A DNA stretch of 64,000 bases from JBGTCD01 sp041749015 (GCA_041749015.1 JBGTCD010000038.1:1-64000); one strand, 5' to 3'. Shown: positions 1 through 10,282, numbered from the stretch's first letter. Made by a program: numbers and translations. Notes: generated from the sequence alone by a model not told the origin.

Positions 1-60
1 GCGGTTATAAACATGACTTTCCGGTTCAGTTTTCATATCTTCAACCAAAATTAATAACGA

Positions 61-1745
61 ATGAGTAAAAAACCGGTTCCTTCAGATCTGGAGATTGCAC
101 AATCGGCACGACTGAAACCAATACAAGAGATAGCCTATAATTTAGGGTTGAACGACTCTGATCTCGAACTTTTCGGGAAATATATTGCCAAGCTTCCCCT
201 TAATCTCATAGACGATTACAAAGTTGGCAAAGCAAAACTCATACTGGTTTCGGCCATGACCCCCACACCGGCTGGAGAAGGTAAAACCACCACCTCCATT
301 GGCCTTGCTGAGGGCCTGAATAGGATAGGGAAGAATGCCACCGTTGTGCTGCGGGAGCCATCTCTCGGTCCGGTATTTGGAATGAAAGGTGGGGCTGCCG
401 GAGGGGGCTATGCCCAGGTGGTACCTATGGAAGATATTAACCTTCATTTTACCGGGGATTTTGCGGCTATAGAAAAAGCCAACAACCTCCTGTCGGCCGT
501 CATCGATAATAACCTCAATAATGGGGTAAAGGGCCTTGGCCTTGATCCCAGGACAGTGGAATGGAAACGGGTGATGGACATGAATGATCGGGCATTGCGC
601 AATATGGTAACCGGTATGGGTGGAAAGCCCGGCGGCATTATGAGAGAGACTGGTTTTAATATTACGGCTGCATCAGAGATAATGGCGATCCTATGTCTGG
701 CTAAAGATATGGATGACCTGAAAAAGAAGATGGGTAATATATACATTGGTGATACTTTCGAGGGAGATGCGATATATGCGAGAGACCTCAAAGCTGAGGG
801 TGCTATGGGGGCCTTGCTAAAACATGCCATTAAGCCTAATCTTGTGCAGACCCTGGAGGGTAACCCGGCCCTTATTCATGGGGGCCCATTTGCTAATATT
901 GCACAGGGCACCAACTCCGTTTTGGCTACTAAAATGGGGATGACACTCACTGATTATGTGGTGACAGAGGCAGGCTTTGGGGCTGACCTGGGCGCTGAAA
1001 AGTTTCTCAATATCAAATGTAGGTATGCCAATCTGAGCCCTGATGCTATGGTGCTGGTGGCTACGGTGAGGGCACTCAAGTTCCATGGAGGGAAGTCCCT
1101 CAGTGAGATAGGGAAGAAGATATAAAAGCCCTGGAAAAGGGCATGGAAAATTTGGAAAAGCATATTGAAAATTCCAAAACCTATGGGGTGCCTGCGGTAG
1201 TGGCACTGAATAAATTTTCATTTGATACGGAGAAGGAAGTATCATTCGTTGCTGAAAAATGTAAGGAGTTGGGAATAGAAATGGCAGTGTGCGATGGCTG
1301 GGCCAAGGGGGGCGAGGGTGCCGAAGACCTGGCCGGTATTATTGCAGAAATGGCAGAGACATCAAAAGGGACGTTCACTCCTGTTTATGATTGGAACCAA
1401 CCTGTAAAAGATAAAATAGAGGCCATTGCCAAAAAAATTTATGGTGCCAAAGAAGTGGAATACCTTCCAAAAGCCAAGCAAAACCTTCATAAAATAGAAC
1501 GCCTGGGTATGAATCATATGCCTGTGTGTATTGCAAAGACTCAAAATTCACTTTCTGATGATCCCAAGTGGCTGGGAAGGCCCAGGGATTTTACCCTCAC
1601 GGTAAGGGAAATAGAAATTGCCTCAGGTGCAGGATTTGTAATCCCTATTACTGGCAATATGCTTAAAATGCCCGGACTACCGGCGAAGCCGGCAGCAGAG
1701 GACATGGATATAGATAATGAAGGTCGGATCACCGGATTATCCTGA
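61..1745 (+). pseudogene. fhs: Formate--tetrahydrofolate ligase, frameshifted
   Basis: This cytosolic enzyme joins formate to tetrahydrofolate with ATP, giving 10-formyl-THF for purine and one-carbon metabolism. Two frames together encode a full-length protein of about 560 residues, as expected for the family. The first frame runs from ATG 61 to a stop at 1123-1125 and holds the P-loop PAGEGKTT at residues 70-77. The second frame covers about 1114-1745 and holds the C-terminal half, including VCIAKTQNSLSDDP and RDFTLTVREI. One extra G in the GGG at 1111-1113 would restore a continuous frame reading EIGEEDIKALEKGMENLEKH. No other damage is visible, so this is either a very recent mutation or a homopolymer sequencing error. 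The gene is followed after 1 bp by fdhD. Confidence 0.93.
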
Positions 1746-1746
1746 T

Positions 1747-2586
1747 ATGCTGCCTTTGGTCCAAAATATTGAAGTAAAAAAACTTTCACCAGATGAGGGC
1801 ATTAACGCTCCTGATTTGGTGGTCACGGAAGAGCCCCTTGAAATAAGGGTGGTGGCAGGTGAAGGGGCTCAGAGAATAGAAACTCCGGTAGCGGTGACCA
1901 TGAGGACACCGGGCCATGACTTTGAACTCACCTTGGGGTTCTTATTTACTGAGGGGATCATCAATAGCCATGAGGAAGTTTTGAGTTTAAGGCATTGTAA
2001 GAAAGTAAAATCCGATCTGGAACAAGACAATATTGCCATTGTAAAGCTTTCAGAGGCCTGTACTTTTGATCCTAAATTATTACATCGCCATCAATACACC
2101 AGCTCCAGTTGTGGTATATGCGGCAAAACATCTTTGGACCTGGTCAAGACAGCCACCAAGCATCCCTTATCCGGAGCATTTACCTTTTCGAAAAAGATGT
2201 TGTTCACCCTGGATAAGAAGGTGGAAGGCACTCAAAACGTATTCAGGCATACCGGTGGACTCCATGCCGCTGCTCTTTTTAATAAAGAAGGCACTCTGAT
2301 AATTTTAAGGGAGGATATAGGCCGTCATAATGCGGTCGATAAAATAATCGGGGCTTGCCTGTCAGAAAAAAAGGTACCATTATCGAATTGCCTTTTATGG
2401 GTTAGTGGCAGGGCAGGATTTGAACTGGTGCAAAAGGCCACCATGGCAGGAATACCAGCCATGGCATCGGTAGGGGCGCCTTCCAGCCTTGCCGTTTCAC
2501 TTGCTAAGGAATCAAAAATGATTTTAGTTGGTTTTTTGAGGGATCGCAAAGGCAATGCCTATGCCGGAGGGGATCGGTTGATTTGA
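1747..2586 (+). CDS. fdhD: Formate dehydrogenase accessory sulfurtransferase FdhD
   Basis: FdhD passes sulfur from a cysteine desulfurase to the molybdenum cofactor of formate dehydrogenases. The product of about 279 residues shows the CGIC pair (Cys122 and Cys125), the motif FRHTGGLHAAALF, then EDIGRHNAVDKIIG and the C-terminal VSGRAGFELVQKATMAGIP block, in the usual family order. I prefer ATG 1747, one base after the fhs stop; an in-frame ATG at 1717 would overlap fhs. It is probably cotranscribed with fhs. The likely client is the molybdopterin oxidoreductase at 6059, although two unrelated genes lie between them. Confidence 0.95.
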   Translation: MLPLVQNIEVKKLSPDEGINAPDLVVTEEPLEIRVVAGEGAQRIETPVAVTMRTPGHDFELTLGFLFTEGIINSHEEVLSLRHCKKVKSDLEQDNIAIVKLSEACTFDPKLLHRHQYTSSSCGICGKTSLDLVKTATKHPLSGAFTFSKKMLFTLDKKVEGTQNVFRHTGGLHAAALFNKEGTLIILREDIGRHNAVDKIIGACLSEKKVPLSNCLLWVSGRAGFELVQKATMAGIPAMASVGAPSSLAVSLAKESKMILVGFLRDRKGNAYAGGDRLI

Positions 2587-2620
2587 GATGTTCGGTAAGG
2601 GTTTAAATGATTGACAAAAA

Positions 2621-4444
2621 ATGAAAATACTGAAGATGTTTCTGGTTGTAGGAGCTTGCATGCCAATTGGCGCTAACGGCCAATGTCCACAGTTCATGAC
2701 CTATGGTGACAATACGGCTCCCAATGTTCTGGAAATTATGCATGATGGCAGGAGGACGAAGTTTTACTTTAACGAGGCGGTGGCTGTTGCCCACTCAACT
2801 GAGGAATATAATATTCATGTCCCTTATTTTTATGATGAAAATGGTCAGTTGCTTCTGGGCTTTGGTGCCTTTTCATTTACCCCAGGATTTTTTCACAGAA
2901 AAGGCACAGTGGCGTATTTTGCTGGTTATGAGAATACTCCCGGAGGTTGTGTTGAGTTACCCGCCACCATGCCGGGCACCAGGGGCCAGGCAAATATTTC
3001 CGGACCTTTGCCCACCCTCAGTGGACGGATCTCAAGTACCTGGAGTCTTAATTTTGAGATTGCTGACACGGTCAATAAGGGTAGTTTTATAAAAGCAATA
3101 TTCACCAACCTGGAGGTCATTTCCCCTGGTAAGGGGCAAAATGCTCCTGAAGGATCACAGGTGTTTATTGGTAGAAAACCCCTGCCGGCCAAAAGCTTTG
3201 CACTGGATTATTTTGCCAACAGAAAAGCAGTCAACTTCTATTTAGCCAGTGAAGAGAAGGCTATTGCGGGTACTTTTTCAGGATTTGATCAAAAGGAGGG
3301 ATGGTACCATGGTAGGCTTCATGATGAGGAGCAAACCCCCATTCTGGCCCATGTTTTATATGCAGGAGAGAATATACGGAGTATTAATATTTTGTCCATT
3401 CCGGCGGCGGAGATTGAAAAGAGGAGGAAAATTTTTCCTGAATACCAACCGCATCCGGAAGATTTAAAAGCTGTTCTCCAAAGAGCCGCTAGAATTGGAC
3501 CTGTCCAACCGGTGAAGAGGCCTGATCCCAGCCCAGTATTTTTTAATTCCAAAGGTGGAATGATACAACCCCAAGCTGGATCTGCCGATATTTTATTGAC
3601 AGAAAACAAACCAACCCCGTTATGCCTCACCTATAAGCCTGGTCCTTCATCAAAAGTGGAATATCAAAACAAACTTACCCGTGAAGGATATCAGATTAAC
3701 ATGGCGGTCATGTTTGACCTTGAGCCTGGCTCCAAAGATGAATTACTGGTATTGCTGGATGATTTCTCTGACCTGGAGCGTAAAGTTTCTTCTCCGGCAG
3801 ATTTTAGCCACAAAGCTGGGTCCTTACTGGAGCGATTCAAGATAGACCACAATATTGAGGGGGTTATGCCAAAAGGTGCCATCCAAAATACTTTCCAGGA
3901 AGCTATTTTAAAAAATTATGCTGCTCATGTAATTTCGGCAGCCTCCGAAGAGCATCGAAGACGAAGGATTAAAGAAATGGATCCAGGTCAATATCAACTT
4001 AAAGCTGATCAAAATGGCCGGCCTCTTTATAGAAAACAAGTCCTGGAAGTGGCTACAATTGAAGTCTTTTATGAGGAGGGTACCGCAAGGGTGCTGGTAA
4101 GTCAAAAAGGCCTGGAGCCTGTGGAGGCCCGGTTCAATCTGGAATCACAGGTTTTTGATGGGCTGCAGTTTTGGGCGGTTGTAGAGGGTGCCGCTGAAAA
4201 TACCAAAATTAATTTTTTCGATATCAAAACTCAGTACATAAATGGGGCCTTAACCCTTAGGCCATTCATCGCTGAAATCCTGGTTTCTGGTAAGGAGAAA
4301 AAGACATTGAAATGGACCCATCAGGCCTTGATGCCCGTTCCGGTGCAGGTACTGACTGGAAGCCACTACACTTACGATAAGAACCCTGAAATAAAGATTA
4401 GCGGATCAGGCCAGTCGTGGCCAATAAAGCTTTGTGATGATTGA
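2621..4444 (+). CDS. Secreted protein of unknown function (607 aa)
   Basis: I do not recognise a domain here. The N-terminus is a plausible Sec signal peptide (a Lys-containing start, a hydrophobic stretch to about residue 17, then Gly-Gln), and the rest is hydrophilic with no membrane segment, so a periplasmic or exported soluble protein is likely. The central part (about 400-480) is charged and helical in appearance, while both ends look beta-rich. The stop overlaps the start of the GH32 gene by 8 bp, so the two are probably translated from one message. A role in handling the same carbohydrate is possible but rests only on this coupling. Confidence 0.75.
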   Translation: MKILKMFLVVGACMPIGANGQCPQFMTYGDNTAPNVLEIMHDGRRTKFYFNEAVAVAHSTEEYNIHVPYFYDENGQLLLGFGAFSFTPGFFHRKGTVAYFAGYENTPGGCVELPATMPGTRGQANISGPLPTLSGRISSTWSLNFEIADTVNKGSFIKAIFTNLEVISPGKGQNAPEGSQVFIGRKPLPAKSFALDYFANRKAVNFYLASEEKAIAGTFSGFDQKEGWYHGRLHDEEQTPILAHVLYAGENIRSINILSIPAAEIEKRRKIFPEYQPHPEDLKAVLQRAARIGPVQPVKRPDPSPVFFNSKGGMIQPQAGSADILLTENKPTPLCLTYKPGPSSKVEYQNKLTREGYQINMAVMFDLEPGSKDELLVLLDDFSDLERKVSSPADFSHKAGSLLERFKIDHNIEGVMPKGAIQNTFQEAILKNYAAHVISAASEEHRRRRIKEMDPGQYQLKADQNGRPLYRKQVLEVATIEVFYEEGTARVLVSQKGLEPVEARFNLESQVFDGLQFWAVVEGAAENTKINFFDIKTQYINGALTLRPFIAEILVSGKEKKTLKWTHQALMPVPVQVLTGSHYTYDKNPEIKISGSGQSWPIKLCDD

Positions 4445-5966
4445 GATACGAACAAAATATATATTTTTCATATACCTGGTTTTGGTTGGGTTTATTTTTC
4501 CGGCATGTCAAATCGAGCAGGAGAAGGAAGTTTTTATGGATAAAGAAAAACACCGACCCTTATATCATTTCACCCCTCCCTCAGGGTGGATGAATGACCC
4601 CAATGGGATGTTTTATTTTGACGGGTTGTATCATCTTTTCTACCAGCATAATCCCGACACTACCATTTGGGCGCCCATGCATTGGGGGCATGCCATAAGC
4701 CGGGATCTGATGACCTGGGAGCACCGGCCGGTGGCCTTGTATCCGGACAGCCTTGGGATGATTTTTTCGGGAAGTGCGGTGGTAGACCACCGTAATACTA
4801 CCGGATTGGGCAGGCCAGAAAATACCCCTTTAATAGCCATATACACCTATCACGATGAGGAAAAGAATAAGGCAGGATTTCTTGACTTTCAAACCCAGGG
4901 CATCGCTTTTAGTAATGATAAGGGAAAAACCTGGGAAAAATATGCGGGCAATCCCGTGCTTTCCAATCCCGGTATCCGGGATTTTAGAGACCCCAAAGTA
5001 TTCTGGCACGAAGCCACTGCGGCATGGATCATGTCACTGGCTGTGGATGACCACATCCGTTTCTATCGGTCCTCTAATCTTCTGGAATGGGAATATAGCG
5101 GTTCATTTGGTAAGGATTTTGGGGCACATGGGGGCGTATGGGAATGCCCCGACCTTTTTGAATTGAAGGTGGATGGCAGTGATGTGTCAAGATGGGTCCT
5201 GCTGGTCAGCATCAATCCGGGAGGTCCCAACAGGGGCTCTGCCACACAATATTTTATTGGGGATTTTGACGGGAACACTTTTACCAGTGAGAATTCTGAA
5301 GAGACCATTCTATGGCTGGACTGGGGCCGTGATAACTATGCTGGCGTAACCTGGTCCGATATTCCTGAGGCAGATGGCAGAAGAATTTTTATGGGATGGA
5401 TGAGTAACTGGGACTATGCCAACCAGGTGCCAACGGACAACTGGCGGAGTGCCATGACGCTGCCAAGACTTCTGAGTCTCTTTAATACCAGTGCTGGGAT
5501 TAGGTTGAAAAATTATCCGGTTATCGAGACCTTATCGCTCAGAAAAGGCACATTAGTTTTGGGTGCGGAAGAAAAATCATGGGATGTAGGTCCAGCCTAT
5601 GAAGGCAGGATTCGATTTGAAATGCCTGAAAATGCTGACAAAGATTTTGGATTTGAAATTTTCAATCAGGCTGGTCAGGTTGTCAGGGTAGGCTGGGATG
5701 CCGGATTAAAGAATTTTTATATTGACCGGACCCAATCCGGCACTAATGATTTTTCTGAAGAGTTCTCCGGACGCAGTCTTGTGCCTGGGGTACATGGAAA
5801 TGAGGTTGTATTTGATTTTTGGGTTGACGTGACTTCCATTGAGGTTTTTATTGATGGGGGTAAGATTGGGATTACTGACATATTTTTTCCAGATAGTCCC
5901 CTGACCGGTCTTCGGATTTTTGGAGACGTAGAGATGATGGGGGGAGCGGTTTATACTATTCAATAG
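4437..5966 (+). CDS. Glycoside hydrolase family 32 lipoprotein (fructan hydrolase, levanase/invertase type)
   Basis: GH32 enzymes hydrolyse beta-fructosidic bonds in levan, inulin or sucrose. All three acidic motifs are present: WMNDPNG with the nucleophile Asp54, FRDPK with the stabilising Asp185, and WECPD with the acid/base Glu236. A smaller C-terminal beta-sandwich domain follows. The N-terminus is hydrophobic and ends in the lipobox FPAC near residue 24, so the enzyme should be a lipoprotein, possibly surface exposed. I chose ATG 4437; GTG 4434 is the only upstream alternative. No SusC/SusD pair or fructose transporter is nearby, so this is not a standard fructan utilisation locus. Substrate specificity cannot be read from the sequence. 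Confidence 0.93.
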   Translation: MIEIRTKYIFFIYLVLVGFIFPACQIEQEKEVFMDKEKHRPLYHFTPPSGWMNDPNGMFYFDGLYHLFYQHNPDTTIWAPMHWGHAISRDLMTWEHRPVALYPDSLGMIFSGSAVVDHRNTTGLGRPENTPLIAIYTYHDEEKNKAGFLDFQTQGIAFSNDKGKTWEKYAGNPVLSNPGIRDFRDPKVFWHEATAAWIMSLAVDDHIRFYRSSNLLEWEYSGSFGKDFGAHGGVWECPDLFELKVDGSDVSRWVLLVSINPGGPNRGSATQYFIGDFDGNTFTSENSEETILWLDWGRDNYAGVTWSDIPEADGRRIFMGWMSNWDYANQVPTDNWRSAMTLPRLLSLFNTSAGIRLKNYPVIETLSLRKGTLVLGAEEKSWDVGPAYEGRIRFEMPENADKDFGFEIFNQAGQVVRVGWDAGLKNFYIDRTQSGTNDFSEEFSGRSLVPGVHGNEVVFDFWVDVTSIEVFIDGGKIGITDIFFPDSPLTGLRIFGDVEMMGGAVYTIQ

Positions 5967-6058
5967 GTTCTTTTTTCCCATTATATTTCCCGATAGAACT
6001 AAAATTTGGGAGTATCTCTTATTTTTGTTTAACAGACCTTTTCCTTAATTTGGAAGAA

Positions 6059-8359
6059 ATGGCGTCCTCTGAATCTCCTATCACCCCGCTTACTCCTGAG
6101 AAATTTACAGGTATCCGCATGGGGCCACCAAAAAAGTCGGCTGGAGGTATGCCCGCTGTTGTAAAAGCGACCCAATTCGTTTTTAGTAAAGTCGGATTTT
6201 TCAGAGGCAGTGCCGGCATCCTCAAAATGAATAAAGAGGATGGATTTGATTGCTCAGGCTGTGCCTGGCCTGATCCTGATAATGAAGGTGCTTTGGTTGA
6301 ATTTTGTGAAAATGGCGCTAAAGCCTTCGCAGAAGAGGCTACTGATAAAAAAGCCGGTCCTGATTTTTTTAAAAAAAATTCAGTATCCAGTCTAAGTCAA
6401 TGGTCTGATTTCGAATTGGGCAGTAGTGGTCGCCTGACCCATCCCATGATCATCAGAGAAGGGGAGTCGCATTATTCCCCGGTATCATGGAAGGAAGCTT
6501 TAGAAGTCATCGGCTCCAAACTAAGGGAACTGCCTGATCCCAATCAGGCGGTGTTTTACACCTCGGGCCGAACCAGCAACGAAGCAGCTTTCATGTATCA
6601 GTTGATGGTCCGGATGTACGGCACCAATAATCTGCCGGATTGCTCCAATATGTGCCATGAGTCGAGCGGGGTGGCCCTTACCGAAACGGTAGGAATCGGC
6701 AAAGGGAGTGTGACCTTGGAAGATTTCTATCGCACAGAGCTGATTTTGATATTTGGTCAAAACCCTGGGACTAACCATCCCAGAATGCTTTCGGCGCTTC
6801 AGAAAGCTAAAAATAATGGTGCTAAAATCATTACGATTAACCCTATCCGGGAAGCAGGCCTCCTGAGGTTCCGGCATCCTCAAAAACCCCTGGATATGTT
6901 GGGCAAAGGTACCCGCCTCACCGATCTCTACCTGCCTGTCCGGGTCAACGAGGATGTGGCGCTGATCAAAGCCTGGCTTAAGATTCTTCTGGATATGGAA
7001 GATGCCAATCCAGGTCATGTTCTGGATCAGGAATTCATTACCAATAAAACTTCAGGGTTTGAAGAATTAAAAGAGGATCTATCCCAGTGGAATCTTGAGG
7101 AATTGATACTCAGATCAGGAGTTGAAGAAGCAGAAATCCGCAAAGGGGCAAAATGGATTGCCGGGTCTGGACGCATTATCGCCTGCTGGGCCATGGGGCT
7201 TACCCAGCATGAAAATGCGGTGGACAACATCAGGGAGATTGTGAATCTTCTTTTATTCAAAGGAGCCATTGGCAGACCTGGTGCCGGCACCTGTCCGGTG
7301 AGAGGTCACAGCAATGTGCAGGGCGATCGTACCATGGGTATTAATGAGCGGGCACCGGAATCTTTTCTTAAAAAATTAGGAAGCAGAGTGGGATTTGACC
7401 CACCCCTGGCACCGGGATTCAATACTGTAGAGACCATCGCAGCCATGGCGGACGGGCGGATAAAGGCTTTTATTGCTATGGGGGGTAATTTTCTGTCGGC
7501 TACCCCGGATACGCCGCTTACGGCAAGGGGTCTGCAGCAATGCGATCTTACAGTAAGTGTCTCAACCAAACTCAACAGGACCCATCTCCTGCATGGCAAA
7601 ATCGGACTTATCCTGCCTTGTCTGGTAAGGTCAGAGGAGGACATCCAGGCAGCAGGCCCGCAACTGGTTTCGGTGGAAAACTCTACAGGCCTCGTACATA
7701 GTTCGAAGGGTACAATGCGCCCTGCCTCTGAGCATCTCCTCAGCGAGCCGGCCATTATTTCCTTCATGGCCAAGGCCATACTCGGTGGAGAGGGTGCGGT
7801 AGACTGGGAGAGTCTGGCCGCAGACTACGACCGGATCAGAGACCTAATAGAAGCCGTCATCCCCGGTTTTGAAAACTACAATGAGCGGGTAAAAAAACCA
7901 GGAGGGTTTTATTTGCCTAATAGTGCAAGGGGTGGGGTATTTGATACACCATCAGGTAAGGCCGTGTTCACCATTAATAAGCCCGCCAACCTCCAGCAGG
8001 CTAAGGAAGACTTGGTCATGATGACCATCCGGAGCCATGACCAGTTCAATACCACGATTTATGCCCTGGATGACCGGTATCGGGGAGTCTACAATGAGCG
8101 GAGGGTAATTTTTATGAATGAAGAAGATATGGCCTCAAGGAATCTGAAAAAGGGCCAGGTCGTCAACATTACCAGCTACTATGATGGTCAGGAGCGTATA
8201 GCACCAAAATTTATAGTAGTGCCCTATGATATACCCAGAGGTTCGGTAGCTACTTATTTTCCGGAGGCCAATGTATTGGTGCCTGCCAACCGCAGTGCCA
8301 GGGGTAGCCATACCCCGATTTCAAAATCGGTACTGGTCAGGGTTAATGCTATTGATTGA
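6059..8359 (+). CDS. FdhF/YdeP family molybdopterin oxidoreductase (formate dehydrogenase alpha-like)
   Basis: This is a member of the FdhF/YdeP group of molybdopterin-guanine-dinucleotide oxidoreductases, about 766 residues long. The N-terminus has FDCSGCAWPDPD (Cys65, Cys68) in place of the four-cysteine Fe-S motif of classical formate dehydrogenases. Cys199 in MCHESSG sits where the Mo-binding Cys or Sec of the family is expected. The C-terminal part has the molydop-binding barrel (GQVVNITSYYDG region). The gene lacks a selenocysteine codon. FdhD encoded upstream would be needed for its cofactor. Family members are often called formate dehydrogenase but many have no proven substrate; formate is the inference from the fhs-fdhD context. 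ATG 6059 is preferred over TTG 6050. Confidence 0.9.
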   Translation: MASSESPITPLTPEKFTGIRMGPPKKSAGGMPAVVKATQFVFSKVGFFRGSAGILKMNKEDGFDCSGCAWPDPDNEGALVEFCENGAKAFAEEATDKKAGPDFFKKNSVSSLSQWSDFELGSSGRLTHPMIIREGESHYSPVSWKEALEVIGSKLRELPDPNQAVFYTSGRTSNEAAFMYQLMVRMYGTNNLPDCSNMCHESSGVALTETVGIGKGSVTLEDFYRTELILIFGQNPGTNHPRMLSALQKAKNNGAKIITINPIREAGLLRFRHPQKPLDMLGKGTRLTDLYLPVRVNEDVALIKAWLKILLDMEDANPGHVLDQEFITNKTSGFEELKEDLSQWNLEELILRSGVEEAEIRKGAKWIAGSGRIIACWAMGLTQHENAVDNIREIVNLLLFKGAIGRPGAGTCPVRGHSNVQGDRTMGINERAPESFLKKLGSRVGFDPPLAPGFNTVETIAAMADGRIKAFIAMGGNFLSATPDTPLTARGLQQCDLTVSVSTKLNRTHLLHGKIGLILPCLVRSEEDIQAAGPQLVSVENSTGLVHSSKGTMRPASEHLLSEPAIISFMAKAILGGEGAVDWESLAADYDRIRDLIEAVIPGFENYNERVKKPGGFYLPNSARGGVFDTPSGKAVFTINKPANLQQAKEDLVMMTIRSHDQFNTTIYALDDRYRGVYNERRVIFMNEEDMASRNLKKGQVVNITSYYDGQERIAPKFIVVPYDIPRGSVATYFPEANVLVPANRSARGSHTPISKSVLVRVNAID

Positions 8360-8367
8360 TTCCGCTC

Positions 8368-9009
8368 CTATTGCCAACCTTCGGGATCTACTCTCCACGA
8401 TTTAAGGGATAGCAATTCATCATCATTAATTTTGCCGGATGCCAAACTTTCTTTAACCAGGCTGGGGTAGTTGCACAGGGTGTAGAGTGGCACCTTTGCT
8501 TTTTCAAAATTCTCATCCGCTACTTTAAGGCCATAGGTAAAAATCGCTGCCATGCCTATGACTTCCATCCCGGCTTCTCTTAAGGCAGATACTGCTTCAA
8601 GGGAGCTTTTCCCTGTTGACACCAGGTCCTCAATTACTACCACTTTCTGGTTCTTGTGATACGCCCCTTCTATTTTGTTTCCCAGGCCATGACCTTTTGG
8701 CTGGCTTCTCACATATATCATTGGCAGGTATAACTCATCAGCAACCAGGGCCCCCTGAGGAATCCCTGCAGTGGCCACACCGGCAATACATTCTACATCA
8801 GGAAATTGTTTCTTGATCAAAGCTGCCAACCCATTTTTAATGGTGGTGCGTAATTTGGGGTAGGAAAGCGATTTTCTATTATCACAATATATGGGAGAAT
8901 ACCATCCTGAAGCCCATTTAAAGGGTTTTTTAACTGAAATTTTTATGGCTTCAATATGGAGTAATTCAGCGGCAATTTCGCCGGCAAGAGCTTCGGAATA
9001 TAGTGTCAT
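8368..9009 (-). CDS. pyrE: Orotate phosphoribosyltransferase
   Basis: PyrE makes orotidine 5'-phosphate from orotate and PRPP, the fifth step of UMP synthesis. The 213-residue length fits the family. The PRPP-binding motif VVVIEDLVSTGKSS lies near residues 123-136, preceded by the loop VRSQPKGHGLGNKIEG that carries the catalytic Lys and His-type residues. It converges on the molybdopterin oxidoreductase with only 8 bp between the stops, and is divergent from the Nudix gene at 9107. No other pyrimidine gene is present in the window. Confidence 0.97.
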   Translation of the reverse strand: MTLYSEALAGEIAAELLHIEAIKISVKKPFKWASGWYSPIYCDNRKSLSYPKLRTTIKNGLAALIKKQFPDVECIAGVATAGIPQGALVADELYLPMIYVRSQPKGHGLGNKIEGAYHKNQKVVVIEDLVSTGKSSLEAVSALREAGMEVIGMAAIFTYGLKVADENFEKAKVPLYTLCNYPSLVKESLASGKINDDELLSLKSWRVDPEGWQ

Positions 9010-9106
9010 CAGAAAATTTTTATTTTAATTCTGTAGTTTTACAAAAAGTTTTTTTAATGTAGTGTAAAGTTATCAGATTAATCATTAATTACTTTCAGAG
9101 GGCTGG

Positions 9107-9793
9107 ATGAAAATTTTTATCAATGAGGTCGCGGTGAATCTGACGGACAGCCAATCCCTGAATGGAGATGAGCATTTTCAATTGGTTTTGGATGGGTCTG
9201 ACAACCAAAGTTTGCATCCATCAATGCTGCATCATTCGGTGTTGGTGCAAAATAGTGGACCGGGGCATTTGGATGAGATTCTGCACTTGCTGTCTACGAA
9301 TATCCTAAATGACCTCAAGTCCATTACACTGGCCACCAATGATTACCTGGCTCTAAAAATTCACCTAAAAAGTAAATATAAAGTAATCAAAGCCTCGGGT
9401 GGTCTTGTGAAGAAAGGTAAAAAAGTATTGATGATCTATAGGTTGAAAAAATGGGATTTGCCCAAAGGGAAACTTAAAAAACGGGAGGATCCCAGTGATG
9501 GTGCAGTGCGGGAGATCCAGGAAGAATGTGGTGTGATGGTAAAACCCATATCAAAAATTTGCTCTACCTGGCATACCTACACTATGAATAATAAAAACAT
9601 TTTAAAAAAGACGACCTGGTACCTGATGAAAAATCTGGACGACTCTGCCATGAAGCCCCAGCATGAAGAGGAAATAGAAGAAGTCAGGTGGCTTGCTCCA
9701 AAGGATATTTATCTGGCTCTTGACCAGTCTTATAACTCGATTCATCATGTTTTTGATTGCTACTTCAAAATGAGCAAGCTGGAACAGCCATGA
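9107..9793 (+). CDS. Nudix hydrolase with N-terminal extension
   Basis: The C-terminal half (about residues 100-225) is a Nudix domain: GKLKKREDPSDGAVREIQEECG matches the Gx5Ex7REUxEExGU box apart from small changes and should bind Mg2+ to cleave a nucleoside diphosphate linked substrate. The WDLPKGK lead-in is typical of Ap4A/diphosphoinositol-type Nudix enzymes in this phylum. The first 95 residues are an extension I cannot assign. The gene stands alone between divergent pyrE and convergent coaD. The substrate is unknown. Confidence 0.88.
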   Translation: MKIFINEVAVNLTDSQSLNGDEHFQLVLDGSDNQSLHPSMLHHSVLVQNSGPGHLDEILHLLSTNILNDLKSITLATNDYLALKIHLKSKYKVIKASGGLVKKGKKVLMIYRLKKWDLPKGKLKKREDPSDGAVREIQEECGVMVKPISKICSTWHTYTMNNKNILKKTTWYLMKNLDDSAMKPQHEEEIEEVRWLAPKDIYLALDQSYNSIHHVFDCYFKMSKLEQP

Positions 9794-9811
9794 TGCTTTA
9801 AAATAGGACCT

Positions 9812-10282
9812 TTATTTTTTAGCAGGTAGTTTATAAGGCAAAAAGTCCTCTACACTGCCACCGTATTTATGCACTTCCCTGATAATCGTGGAGCTGATTG
9901 AAGCGTACCTGGGTGAGGTAATTAGAAATACAGATTCCAAATCAGGATTGAGGTGGCGGTTGACCTGGGCTATGCTGTTTTCATATTCGAAGTCAGTAGT
10001 ATTTCTAAGACCACGGATCAGATACTGGGCATTATATTTTTTGGCTAATCCTGCTGTCAGTTCATCATAGGTAACCACCTCCACTTTTGGGTATTTAGCG
10101 AAGGATTGCTGTATTAAGGGGACCATTTCATCAATATCAAAATACCTTTTTTTCTGAGTATTATGACCTATTGCTATGATGACCTTATCGAACAAGCCAA
10201 TGCTCCTGAGCACAATATCCATGTGCCCATTGGTAAAGGGATCAAACGATCCAGGGAATATGGCGACTCTCATTTCTGACAT
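9812..10282 (-). CDS. coaD: Pantetheine-phosphate adenylyltransferase
   Basis: CoaD adenylates 4'-phosphopantetheine to dephospho-CoA, the penultimate step of CoA synthesis. The 156-residue product has the nucleotidyltransferase motif FPGSFDPFTNGHMDI at residues 9-23, the RGLRNTTDFEYE segment, and the C-terminal ISSTIIRE motif. It follows the DUF3822 gene in the same direction with 34 bp between, an arrangement common in Bacteroidota. Confidence 0.97.
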   Translation of the reverse strand: MSEMRVAIFPGSFDPFTNGHMDIVLRSIGLFDKVIIAIGHNTQKKRYFDIDEMVPLIQQSFAKYPKVEVVTYDELTAGLAKKYNAQYLIRGLRNTTDFEYENSIAQVNRHLNPDLESVFLITSPRYASISSTIIREVHKYGGSVEDFLPYKLPAKK

